A stretch of 5,954 nt of DNA from Porphyromonas sp. (GCA_003640335.1 RBKG01000187.1:1-5954), one strand, 5' to 3'. Shown: positions 1-5,954, counted from the stretch's first letter. Notes: generated from the sequence alone by a model not told the origin. Made by a program: numbers and translations.

Positions 1-1
1 T

Positions 2-61
2 GAGCGTATAGCTAATAATTACCAGATGTACGCTTCTTGGTTCGGTCCTCAAGAGAACTAA
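2..61 (+). CDS. C-terminal end of an unidentified protein (partial)
   Basis: The window opens inside a + strand reading frame. Nineteen codons are visible, ending MYASWFGPQEN and a TAA stop at 59-61. The frame is open from base 2, while the other two + frames have stops within the first 15 bases. A strong hairpin terminator begins 16 bases after the stop, which is what a real gene end would show. The tail is rich in aromatic and polar residues and has no membrane segment. It is too short to assign a family or function, and I do not recognise it. Whether it belongs with the downstream cobalt transporter gene is unknown; the terminator between them argues against a simple operon. Confidence 0.6.
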   Translation, partial: ERIANNYQMYASWFGPQEN

Positions 62-76
62 TTTCTAGTCGTTACG

Positions 77-122
77 TAATAAGGGCTGGTGTCAAAGTAT
101 TCATTTGGCGCAGCCCTTATTA
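77..122 (+). terminator. Hairpin terminator of the upstream gene
   Basis: AATAAGGGCTG (78-88) pairs with CAGCCCTTATT (111-121), with T77-A122 closing the outside. Past a bulged G89 the stem continues as TGTCAAA (90-96) with TTTGGCG (104-110), leaving a 7-nt loop. Two inner pairs are T-G, so they pair as U-G only in the + strand RNA and would be A-C mismatches in the other. This orients the hairpin with the gene ending at 61. The following bases are AT-rich but lack a clean U-tract. The lower stem resembles the hairpin at 5926-5954. Confidence 0.75.
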
Positions 123-207
123 ACATAAAATGAGCGTGCTTGTAAGGCCTTATATAACCCTAGCCCCTCATACTCAATCACAGCACTCAAACTAATTCCA
201 TATTTTT

Positions 208-1197
208 ATGAAGACCAAAATTTTAACGCTTATCTTGTTATTATTCCTTGCGGTACAACCGACCTATGCGATGCATATCATGGAGGGTTATCTACCTTTA
301 GGCTGGTGTGTCTTTTGGTATCTTGTCTCAATCCCTTTTGTCATTCTTAGCTATAAGCACATACAAGGGCTAATCAAGGTAAACCCAAGAGAACGCATAT
401 CCTTTGCTCTGAATGCTGCTTTTGTATTCATTCTGTCTGCTCTGAAACTGCCCAGCGTAACGGGTTCAAGTAGCCATCTTACGGGTACAACGCTCGGCAC
501 ACTGACTATGGGCGTTATGTCTATGCCTCTTGTGGGCTTCATCGTATTGCTCTTCCAAGCCTTGCTATTGGCTCATGGAGGAATTAGTACATTAGGCGCT
601 AATATCTTCAGCCTAGCGATAGCGGGTCCGCTTGTGGCTTATCTCGTGTATAATCTACTGATACGTCTTAGGCTCGGCCGTTCGGTAGCTATCTTTATGG
701 CGGCTATGCTCGGCAGTTTGGCTACTTATGTAACGACTTCTATTCAGTTGGCTATTGTTTTCCCTGATGCTGAGGGTGGTGTACTAGCTTCATTCATTAA
801 GTTTGTTTCTATTTTTGCCGTGACTCAAGTGCCTCTTTCTATTGTGGAAGGCTTTATGACAGTCTTGGTTATGAACTTACTTGTTTCTTCTGAAGGAATG
901 ATTGAGCCTAAGCCTATAACGAAGATGAGAGCGCTGATGCTCTCGGCTTTGGCTCTTATCTGCGTGGCTATTCCTTTGGTTGGCGGTCTAATTGATTTCG
1001 GTTCGGGTACAGATGACCAAGCTGGAGAAGCCATTAGCATACTTAGTCCTCAGCACGAGATTAAAGTACTCTTCCAAGGCTTTGAACCAAGCGAATGGCT
1101 TGAACCTTTGCTTTTTGCCTTCCAGGTATCTATCGGTATCGCCTTATTTACGTGGGCAATATATGCTTTGCGTTCTTATCTAAATAAGAAGCACTAA
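208..1197 (+). CDS. cbiMN: CbiMN fusion: cobalt (or nickel) ECF transporter substrate-binding membrane protein
   Basis: This 329-aa inner-membrane protein fuses the CbiM and CbiN components of a group I energy-coupling-factor transporter for Co2+ or Ni2+, usually serving cobalamin or metalloenzyme synthesis. Residues 1-21 look like a signal peptide (KTKILTLILLLFLAV...TYA). Cleavage there exposes Met22-His23 of MHIMEGYLP, whose N-terminal Met-His coordinates the metal in this family. Residues 22-235 are CbiM, with the SSSHLTGTTLG loop (His90, a further expected ligand) and QALLLAHGGISTLGANIFS at 117-135. Residues 240-329 match CbiN: a membrane helix at 241-262, an acidic periplasmic loop (FGSGTDDQAGEAI), then a second helix at about 298-321 starting EPLLFAFQ. 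CbiN is normally a separate protein of about 90 residues. The ATPase CbiO and the transmembrane CbiQ are not adjacent. No cobalamin or NiCo riboswitch is apparent in the 85-base leader, and no clear promoter. The ATG at 208 follows an AT-rich stretch without a Shine-Dalgarno sequence. The family is certain; cobalt versus nickel is not settled. Confidence 0.93.
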   Translation: MKTKILTLILLLFLAVQPTYAMHIMEGYLPLGWCVFWYLVSIPFVILSYKHIQGLIKVNPRERISFALNAAFVFILSALKLPSVTGSSSHLTGTTLGTLTMGVMSMPLVGFIVLLFQALLLAHGGISTLGANIFSLAIAGPLVAYLVYNLLIRLRLGRSVAIFMAAMLGSLATYVTTSIQLAIVFPDAEGGVLASFIKFVSIFAVTQVPLSIVEGFMTVLVMNLLVSSEGMIEPKPITKMRALMLSALALICVAIPLVGGLIDFGSGTDDQAGEAISILSPQHEIKVLFQGFEPSEWLEPLLFAFQVSIGIALFTWAIYALRSYLNKKH

Positions 1198-1209
1198 GCG
1201 CGACTTTGC

Positions 1210-1236
1210 ATAACGCGGCACTCGCTGCGTTATTTT
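1210..1236 (+). terminator. Rho-independent terminator of cbiMN
   Basis: TAACGCGGC (1211-1219) pairs with GCTGCGTTA (1224-1232) around the 4-nt loop ACTC; A1210-T1233 extends the stem and TTTT follows at 1233-1236. The one G-T pair (1217-1226) pairs only in the + strand RNA, so the hairpin serves cbiMN, whose stop codon lies 12 bases upstream. It makes a cotranscribed cbiQ/cbiO downstream unlikely. Confidence 0.8.
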
Positions 1237-1265
1237 CGACATTCAGGCTCGGTCATACAGATAGA

Positions 1266-1299
1266 TAGGGGCTACCGCACATTATTGCGGTAGCCCCTA
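1266..1299. terminator. Strong hairpin between convergent cbiMN and susD
   Basis: A 13-bp perfect stem, TAGGGGCTACCGC (1266-1278) with GCGGTAGCCCCTA (1287-1299), closes an 8-nt loop. It sits 33 bases past the susD stop and 68 bases past the cbiMN stop. All pairs are Watson-Crick, so symmetry gives no orientation. Neither side carries a real U-tract; the + side (ATTGTTTG) is slightly better. As susD has no other visible terminator, this hairpin probably ends or protects the susCD transcript and may back up the cbiMN terminator. Confidence 0.7.
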
Positions 1300-1316
1300 A
1301 TTGTTTGCGAGTGCTG

Positions 1317-1333
1317 TATTATGCAATGCTCTC
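1317..1333 (+). repeat. Left copy of a 17-bp direct repeat
   Basis: TATTATGCAATGCTCTC is identical to bases 5898-5914. Its last base is the final base of the susD TAG stop codon read on the - strand. With one gap the similarity extends leftwards through TGCT. The two copies bracket the susCD operon and its upstream array. A 17-mer is not expected twice in 6 kb by chance, but its role is unknown. Confidence 0.8.
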
Positions 1334-2643
1334 TAGTTTTTGTACTCTAGCTCTGGCATCGGCAAGTAATGTACTCTACGCTTTTCCCACTCCTGCTTCT
1401 TCGCTGGGTCTGTAACGAACCCACGGCGGAAGTCCATCGTGCGCTCTCCTCTGAAAGAGAGATAAACGCGTCTTAGGTGAGAAATCGTTTCGAGTGTAGG
1501 GCTTTCTGTTTCTACCGAAGCTGCATCGTAGCGTCTGATAACGTCATTGACCGCAGCTAGTGCATCGCCGTCCATATTTCCTCGCACGATAAGTTCTGCC
1601 TTAATGAGTTGTAACTCCATATCATCAATAAGGACAATCGGGCTATATTTAGCTACTGATGTAGTGTAAAGGAACTTATCTTTACTCTCTAGCACGGGTA
1701 GCTTTTTCTTCTCAGCCATATTGCGCAGAGCATCTCTTAGATTAGGGTCTATCTGAGCGTCACGCAGATTAGGCACTCCGATAACGGTGTAGATACCATT
1801 AGTCGCTCCTTGCTCGCTGTAGTTAATGGTGTAAGCCTCTTTGTCCTTATAGACTTTGCTCCATAGGCTTGCCACCTCATCATACTTACCTTCGTGTAGT
1901 TTGAGCTTGAGGATAAGACCATAAGCCTGACGTATAGCTTGCTCAGAGGTAATCACCCCTTTGGTTACCTTCTTAAAGTCTGCACTCTGAGCTTCCTTGA
2001 GAGCCTCGGTATAGCATTTGAGAGCTTCAGCTCGTAGTTCGCTATGGCTCTTCATCTGTCCAGAAATACGGATGCTCGCTTCTTTATTAACATCAGAAGA
2101 GAAGGTATTCGCTAGAAGGTGGTAGGAATAGCCAAGATAGAGGTTACCAATGAACTTGCCGTAAGCCTTGATGATAGCCGTCTTCTCGTCATCACCAGTA
2201 ATCGCGGCTTGAACCTCAAGTATTTCTTGAGCTCTAGCTCTTAGGTTATGTAGCTTGTCCCATACACGACTACTAGAGCTACCATTTATTTGTAGAATAT
2301 CTAGCTTGAGCTCTCGGTAAAGCTGAATGTTGCTTCTGGGAGTCTGAGATAGCTCGTCAGTCATAGCTCCTAAAGCAAGGCTTGTTTCAGCATTAGCTTC
2401 TCCGACTAGTGTCTGTAGATAAGCAGTAAGAGGACCATTTTTGAGCTCAATGCCTGTAACTATCCCTTTATCCTTAGTAATAGTTGCCATTCCGAGCATG
2501 CTAGGCTCATTGATTTGGTCTCGGCGCAGTGTATTCTGTGGAGTCTTAGCGTCATCAATCCACTTATCACAGCTAACGCAGAGTGTAGCTAGTGAGCAAG
2601 CAAGAAGAGAAGAGCTAACAAACTTCTTTATATTTAGTGTCAT
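1333..2643 (-). CDS. SusD/RagB-family surface lipoprotein
   Basis: This 436-aa protein is the lipoprotein partner of the SusC-like receptor directly upstream. SusD proteins sit on the cell surface as a lid over the SusC barrel and capture ligand. Residues 1-24 form a lipoprotein signal peptide with Cys25 as the probable acylated residue (ATLCVSC; the box is imperfect, with Cys at -3). Acidic residues follow (CDKWIDD), as in Bacteroidota surface-export signals. Residues 70-105 carry the early SusD region (NAETSLALGAMTDEL). About 155-265 is helical and TPR-like. The C-terminal signature is clear: AELIVRGNMDGDALAAVNDVI (348-368) and SFRGERTMDFRRG (396-408), then a closing LPMPELEYKN in place of the usual IPxxE ending. 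At 436 residues it is shorter than most SusD proteins (about 500-600), yet both ends are intact. The ATG lies 23 bp after the susC stop, so the two are probably one transcript. The substrate is unknown: no glycoside hydrolase, protease or regulator lies nearby to point to it. Confidence 0.9.
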   Translation of the reverse strand: MTLNIKKFVSSSLLACSLATLCVSCDKWIDDAKTPQNTLRRDQINEPSMLGMATITKDKGIVTGIELKNGPLTAYLQTLVGEANAETSLALGAMTDELSQTPRSNIQLYRELKLDILQINGSSSSRVWDKLHNLRARAQEILEVQAAITGDDEKTAIIKAYGKFIGNLYLGYSYHLLANTFSSDVNKEASIRISGQMKSHSELRAEALKCYTEALKEAQSADFKKVTKGVITSEQAIRQAYGLILKLKLHEGKYDEVASLWSKVYKDKEAYTINYSEQGATNGIYTVIGVPNLRDAQIDPNLRDALRNMAEKKKLPVLESKDKFLYTTSVAKYSPIVLIDDMELQLIKAELIVRGNMDGDALAAVNDVIRRYDAASVETESPTLETISHLRRVYLSFRGERTMDFRRGFVTDPAKKQEWEKRRVHYLPMPELEYKN

Positions 2644-2666
2644 AATATCTTGAGTCTTAGGCGTGA

Positions 2667-5489
2667 TTAGAAGTTTAGTGAAAGAGTCGCTGTGAAGCTA
2701 CGAGGTGTGGGGGCATTGTAAATATCGCGAGATAGATTGCCCATACCTCTAGACTGTCTTGTTCCGCCATTAGCTTCTATTTGAGGTTCTATACCTGAGT
2801 AGTTTGTCCAGAAAACAAGGTTCTGAGCACTCAACTGCAAGCGTCCTCCCTTGATAAATTTATGGCTTATCTTGCGCAATTCACTGCTGAAATCATAGCC
2901 AAGCGTGAGAGAACTCAAGCGAATAAAGTCTGCACGCTCAATATAATTCGACCTTCCGGGAGCCGATACGAAAGCGAGTTGCTCAGCGATATTCTTATAT
3001 CCATCAGAGCCAACAGTTTGTGTTTTTAGTTGGTCTTTTAGGATTTCGACTTTCTTCAGATTGTCTCCCATTTGAGCGACTAGGTAGTGTCCCATATTGT
3101 AGAGCGATGCTCCTACAGAATAGTTGAACTTAATGCCAAGACTTAACTTCTTGTCAAATAGTTTCCAATCTGCACCGAAGGCACCATTGAAATCTGGGAA
3201 AGGCTTACCGAGGTAGTGCTCATCGCTGCTTTCTTTAGCTCCGATAAACTTGCCCTCCTTATCGTAATTAGCTCCAATAACCTTTTTTTGAACAAAGGCA
3301 TAAGCAGGGTAGCCCTCACGAATAACATTAGGTAGACTCTGTACGATTTCGCCTCCTGTACTTAGAACTTTATTCGCTTGATAGCTAGCTGTAGCAAAGA
3401 GGCTTAGTTCGCTCTTTTGGCTTTCGTAAGCCTTGATATTGTAGCTTAGCTCAGCTCCCCAGCCATGCACCGAACCGATATTGCGAGGTTCATTACCTAT
3501 CCAACCATCAGAAGAGAGTAGAGGGGCATAGATAATAGCATCACTTGTACGCTGATAATAGGCTGTGAAGCTAATTTGCTGACGTTTACCATTCCAATCA
3601 ATACCTGCTTCAAGCTCACGCATACGCTCAGGACGAATAGAGGTATTACCACGTGTTCCCGGTTTTAGGACAGGACCATAGGCTGAGAGACCGCTAAGAA
3701 CGTAGGCCGTACGCGCGTCCGTAGGGTAGGGCAATCGTCCTGATTCACCGTAGGCTGTGCGCACTTTGAATTGATTCCAGTTGTACGATACGCTTAATGA
3801 AGGGTAGTAGATACTAGTGACATCAGCCCCGATTAGGTTGGAGGCATCACGGCGCAAGCCAAGGTTTATGAATAGCTTATTGTCATAATTGAGGAAGGCT
3901 TCTCCATATAGTCCCCACGTGCGTTGCTCGAAGTCACTCTCTCCTACTTCTTGCTTAGACCCTGCCGCAAGGTTGTCCACATCAGCAGAGAAAAAGCTAC
4001 TATTGAGTGTGCTAACAGTTTCATAGCGGCGTACAATCTGCGAAAGTACAGTACCGGTTAGTGTCCATTTATCGGCTAACTCAAACTTGCGGTATAGTTT
4101 CCAGTCCCAGTTGAGATTGAAGTTGCGTCTGTGTGAGACCTTCTTATCGCCTTGGTCGTTTGTTCCTAAAGTATAACCGTAAGGAAGTCTGTATATGCCC
4201 TTAACGAAGTTTACGTCTAGACCGAACTGTGTCTCTGCCTTAATCTGATAGGGGAGTGTATAACCTAGCTTTGCCGAAGCAATAAAGCGGTCATTATCAT
4301 AAGTCCAGCTTTGGGCACGCCAAGTATCTTCGTCCACATAACCCCAAGGTTTTCTTGTGCGGATTAGGTTCCAGATGGCATCCATACGCCCTTGTGCTGT
4401 CTGAGGAATACTCATCGCCCCGTTAGTATATGAGGCTGAGAGGTTCGCAAAGAAACTGTCTTGTCTGAGGTCATAGGCTGCTCTGAAATTATAGCGTTTA
4501 TCGCGATTGCCAGGGATTATACCTGAGTCGTCCTTAGCATTGGCAGAGAAGTATATTTTATTTCCTGCACTAAAGCTCTTAGAGATATTCGCATATAGGT
4601 TTGTTTGTCTACCCGTTACGAAGAAGTTATTGACCGGGTCATTATTGACAAACTGATTGTACTGACGAGCTAATTGGCTGAAGCCTTCGGTGTACTTGAC
4701 ATTAGCTGTTAGCTTGCCATTGCCTGCATCTTGGCTACTCTGTCGCTTAGTCGTGATGACGATAACGCCATTAGCGGCTTCAGCTCCATAAGAAGCGGCG
4801 GCGGCAGGACCTTTGATAATGTCTATTGTCGCAATGTCTTCGAGCTGTAAGTCCGTCAAACTGCTCATTGCATCTTGAGCGTTATTGATGTCCGAGGTAT
4901 GTGTGTTGTTGTAGCGAACACCATCAACGTAGATAATAGGGTCTCTCTCCAAGCTAAGAGTTGCGCCACTGCGCATATTGAAGCGAATAGGCATACCCAC
5001 TTTACCATTAGTTTGGAACATTTGCACACCGCTAATGCGTCCATCAAGAAGTTCGCTTAGGCTATTGCCATTACCTTCTTGCATCAGCTTAGATACATTA
5101 ACGCTTGCGACGTCAGCACCGATAGCTTTGCGATTTCGCGCACTCGCGATACTTGCTGTTACCGTAACTTCATTGAGCTGTTTGTAACCTGATAGCAGAA
5201 TGTTAGGTTGCTGGCGTAATGTCTGACCCGTAAGGCGGATTGCCTTGTAACCTACATAGGATATTTGAATCGTATCATTGGGCTGCGCTTGCAGTGCGAA
5301 TGCGCCCTTGCTATCTGTAAGGGCATACTTGTTATTACTTAAGTTTTGAAGCGTTGCTCCGATGAGCTGTTCGCCTGTTTCCTTATCTATAACCTTCCCT
5401 TTGATTACATTCTGTTGAGCAACGAGGCTTGTTGTCATCAATGGAAGAGCACAGATACAGAGCGTTCTAAGTGCGTAATTATTTATCAT
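2667..5489 (-). CDS. SusC/RagA-family TonB-dependent outer-membrane receptor
   Basis: This 940-aa TonB-dependent transporter imports a ligand across the outer membrane with its SusD partner. From the chosen ATG, residues 1-24 are a signal peptide ending SLVA before QQNVIKG. Residues 28-105 are a carboxypeptidase-regulatory-like domain (GKVIDKETGEQLIGATLQN; TDSKGAFALQ; ISYVGYK). The plug follows, with LNEVTVTA at 105-112, RDPIIYVDGVRYN at 182-194 and the family hallmark IIKGPAAAASYGAEAANGV at 224-242. The rest is a 22-strand-type beta barrel ending in the aromatic FTATLSLNF. Length is slightly under the usual 1000 residues. The frame also reads back to a TTG at 5516, but that codon lies inside the predicted -7 promoter element, and the extra nine residues would spoil the signal peptide, so ATG at 5489 is preferred. 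No secretin/STN domain precedes the carboxypeptidase-like domain, so direct anti-sigma signalling is not indicated. Substrate unassigned: it could be glycan, peptide or a cofactor. Confidence 0.93.
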   Translation of the reverse strand: MINNYALRTLCICALPLMTTSLVAQQNVIKGKVIDKETGEQLIGATLQNLSNNKYALTDSKGAFALQAQPNDTIQISYVGYKAIRLTGQTLRQQPNILLSGYKQLNEVTVTASIASARNRKAIGADVASVNVSKLMQEGNGNSLSELLDGRISGVQMFQTNGKVGMPIRFNMRSGATLSLERDPIIYVDGVRYNNTHTSDINNAQDAMSSLTDLQLEDIATIDIIKGPAAAASYGAEAANGVIVITTKRQSSQDAGNGKLTANVKYTEGFSQLARQYNQFVNNDPVNNFFVTGRQTNLYANISKSFSAGNKIYFSANAKDDSGIIPGNRDKRYNFRAAYDLRQDSFFANLSASYTNGAMSIPQTAQGRMDAIWNLIRTRKPWGYVDEDTWRAQSWTYDNDRFIASAKLGYTLPYQIKAETQFGLDVNFVKGIYRLPYGYTLGTNDQGDKKVSHRRNFNLNWDWKLYRKFELADKWTLTGTVLSQIVRRYETVSTLNSSFFSADVDNLAAGSKQEVGESDFEQRTWGLYGEAFLNYDNKLFINLGLRRDASNLIGADVTSIYYPSLSVSYNWNQFKVRTAYGESGRLPYPTDARTAYVLSGLSAYGPVLKPGTRGNTSIRPERMRELEAGIDWNGKRQQISFTAYYQRTSDAIIYAPLLSSDGWIGNEPRNIGSVHGWGAELSYNIKAYESQKSELSLFATASYQANKVLSTGGEIVQSLPNVIREGYPAYAFVQKKVIGANYDKEGKFIGAKESSDEHYLGKPFPDFNGAFGADWKLFDKKLSLGIKFNYSVGASLYNMGHYLVAQMGDNLKKVEILKDQLKTQTVGSDGYKNIAEQLAFVSAPGRSNYIERADFIRLSSLTLGYDFSSELRKISHKFIKGGRLQLSAQNLVFWTNYSGIEPQIEANGGTRQSRGMGNLSRDIYNAPTPRSFTATLSLNF

Positions 5490-5516
5490 TGCATTAATCG
5501 TAAAAATACAATGCAA
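5486..5516 (-). promoter_or_regulatory. Inverted repeat over the susC start and -7 box (possible operator)
   Basis: TTGCATT (5489-5495) and AATGCAA (5510-5516) form a 7-bp inverted repeat with a 14-bp spacer. One arm overlaps the susC ATG and the other overlaps the predicted -7 element, so a bound protein would block both transcription start and translation start. On the - strand the bases just before susC also read ATG CAA TGA (5494-5486), a two-codon frame whose stop overlaps the susC ATG. No regulator is in the window. The region is AT-rich and a 7-bp dyad could arise by chance, so this is a suggestion only. Confidence 0.3.
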
Positions 5517-5544
5517 AATTAAAATTAAGGCTAATCGTGTGCAA
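5514..5544 (-). promoter_or_regulatory. Bacteroidota-type promoter of susCD
   Basis: Read on the - strand, TTG (5544-5542) is followed after 20 bp by TAATTTTG (5521-5514) and then C. This fits the primary sigma consensus of Bacteroidota, TTTG at -33 and TAnnTTTG at -7 with a 19-21 bp spacer; only the first T of the -33 box differs. Transcription would begin near 5509, giving a leader of about 20 bases before the ATG at 5489. No other TAnnTTTG is seen on this strand up to 5650. Confidence 0.7.
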
Positions 5545-5654
5545 TCACTAATAATAGGTATTTATGGTATAGAAGTGAGATGCTTGTACCTAATTTAAGT
5601 AACTGAAGCTCGTGTATAATACGCTACTTGCTTAAGCTGTTTTCTCCGAACTAA
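5545..5654. other. Non-coding AT-rich segment between the susC promoter and the repeat array
   Basis: No reading frame of useful length and no recognisable RNA gene lies here. It carries weak dyads only: TAGGTA (5555-5560) with TACCTA (5587-5592), and TTAAGTA (5595-5601) matched loosely by TACTTGCTTAA (5625-5635). The AAGTA/TACTT halves resemble the half-sites of the adjoining array, so this may be its decayed edge, but no 22-bp register can be traced with confidence. Confidence 0.4.
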
Positions 5655-5875
5655 ATTGAGTGAGTAAACGTATCAATACTTACGTGTAAACACTTTCGTA
5701 AGTACGTGTACTTATTTCAGTGAGTACGTCGTACTCATTTATGTAAGTGCGCGTACTCAAAGTTGTAAGTACGTAGTACTTTCTGGAGACTTCAGCTGTA
5801 GTTTGTGCAGACTACACGTGTAGTCTCTTCAAACTTCAGCCGTAGTCTGTACAGACTTAGCTGTGCTTTTGAAAA
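5655..5875. repeat. Tandem array of about nine 22-bp units with palindromic cores
   Basis: Units start at 5677, 5699, 5721, 5744, 5766, 5788, 5810, 5832 and 5854; all are 22 bp long except the third, which is 23. A decayed unit may precede at 5655. Most have a dyad core of 14-18 bp plus a 5-8 bp linker. Clear cores are TAAGTACGTGTACTTA (5699-5714), TGAGTACGTCGTACTCA (5721-5737), AAGTACGTAGTACTT (5767-5781) and AGACTACACGTGTAGTCT (5809-5826, a perfect 18-bp palindrome). AGTCTGTACAGACT (5844-5857) is a second perfect palindrome spanning a unit boundary, and TACTTACG/CGTAAGTA (5677-5684, 5697-5704) spans another. The left half uses AAGTAC/GAGTAC arms, the right half GACTTC/GACTAC arms. The units differ too much for CRISPR. 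The array lies 110-330 bp upstream of the susC promoter. Its function is unknown. Confidence 0.85.
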
Positions 5876-5897
5876 TAGGAAACGTAAGTTTTGCTTT

Positions 5898-5914
5898 TAT
5901 TATGCAATGCTCTC
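5898..5914 (+). repeat. Right copy of the 17-bp direct repeat
   Basis: TATTATGCAATGCTCTC is identical to 1317-1333 and in the same orientation. It lies between the palindromic array and the hairpin that ends at 5917. An inverted, one-indel relative (CATTGCATTAAT, 5487-5498) overlaps the susC start codon, so this copy and that one also frame the promoter and array as an imperfect inverted repeat. Confidence 0.8.
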
Positions 5915-5916
5915 AT

Positions 5917-5954
5917 GAAAAAGAGGGGCTGTGCCAAACTAATTGACACAGCCC
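5917..5954 (-). terminator. Terminator of a - strand gene beyond the right edge
   Basis: On the - strand, GGGCTGTGTCAA (5954-5943) pairs with TTGGCACAGCCC (5937-5926) around a 5-nt loop, followed by CTCTTTTTC (5925-5917), a good U-tract. The only non-Watson-Crick pair is U-G on this strand and A-C on the other, which favours - strand use. It therefore predicts a gene to the right, transcribed in the same direction as susC but as a separate unit. The A-run before the stem could also let it act for a + strand transcript. Confidence 0.75.

Noticed and set aside
123..207. Cobalamin or NiCo riboswitch ahead of cbiMN
   Set aside because: Only 85 bases lie between the upstream terminator and the ATG, with no B12-box-like sequence or nested stems.
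351..1183. Small alternate-frame ORFs over cbiMN on both strands
   Set aside because: They are shadows of a well-conserved gene with no initiation signals or recognisable products.
161..1316. Shared short words (TAGCCCCT, ACAGCACTC) between the cbiMN leader and the 1266-1316 region
   Set aside because: They are 8-9 bases long, in different order and spacing, and within chance expectation for a 6-kb window.
4875..5187. Small + strand reading frames opposite the susC plug region
   Set aside because: They lie wholly within a conserved TonB-dependent receptor sequence, and their translations show no recognisable domain.
5490..5516. Upstream TTG start for susC, adding nine residues
   Set aside because: The TTG overlaps the predicted -7 promoter element, the added MHCIFTINA does not improve the signal peptide, and an ATG with a normal signal sequence follows at 5489.
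5655..5875. CRISPR array
   Set aside because: Units are 22 bp with no unique 30-bp spacers, repeats differ from one another, and no cas gene is seen.
5655..5875. Plasmid iteron origin
   Set aside because: The 22-bp spacing fits, but iterons are near-identical direct repeats next to a rep gene; these are divergent palindromes and no replication gene is present.
5915..5954. Start of a + strand gene (ATGAAAAAGAGG...)
   Set aside because: The frame runs straight through the terminator hairpin and there is no promoter or leader; it is better read as the U-tract and stem of a - strand terminator.

Overview
The window looks like a Bacteroidota chromosome, most likely Bacteroidales and plausibly a Porphyromonas relative. 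The grounds are a tandem SusC/SusD-type outer-membrane pair, a promoter matching the Bacteroidota -33/-7 consensus (TTG, 20 bp, TAATTTTG), no Shine-Dalgarno sequences ahead of the starts, and GGGCTGTGxCAA-type terminator hairpins. The genus is an inference; no marker gene is present.

Layout, left to right. Bases 2-61 hold the last 19 codons of a + strand gene that begins outside the window, followed by its hairpin terminator (77-122). Bases 208-1197 (+) encode a CbiM-CbiN fusion, the substrate-binding membrane component of a cobalt (or nickel) ECF transporter. No cbiQ or cbiO lies beside it; two hairpins follow (1210-1236 and 1266-1299). On the - strand lie a SusC-like TonB-dependent receptor (2667-5489) and, 23 bp downstream, a SusD-like surface lipoprotein (1333-2643), read from a promoter at about 5544-5514. 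The pair should form one outer-membrane uptake complex; its substrate cannot be told from the window. The gene beyond the right edge is probably also on the - strand, because a hairpin with a U-tract in that direction ends at 5917.

The unexplained part is the 465-bp intergenic region upstream of susC. Bases 5655-5875 hold a 22-bp-period tandem array of about nine degenerate units, most centred on a dyad-symmetric core. The cores differ in sequence, but several changes are compensated on both arms. This is not a CRISPR array. It could be a phased protein-binding array, a set of RNA hairpins, or the internal minisatellite of a MITE-like element. A 17-bp perfect direct repeat (1317-1333 and 5898-5914) brackets the susCD operon plus the array, and a related inverted copy overlaps the susC start codon.
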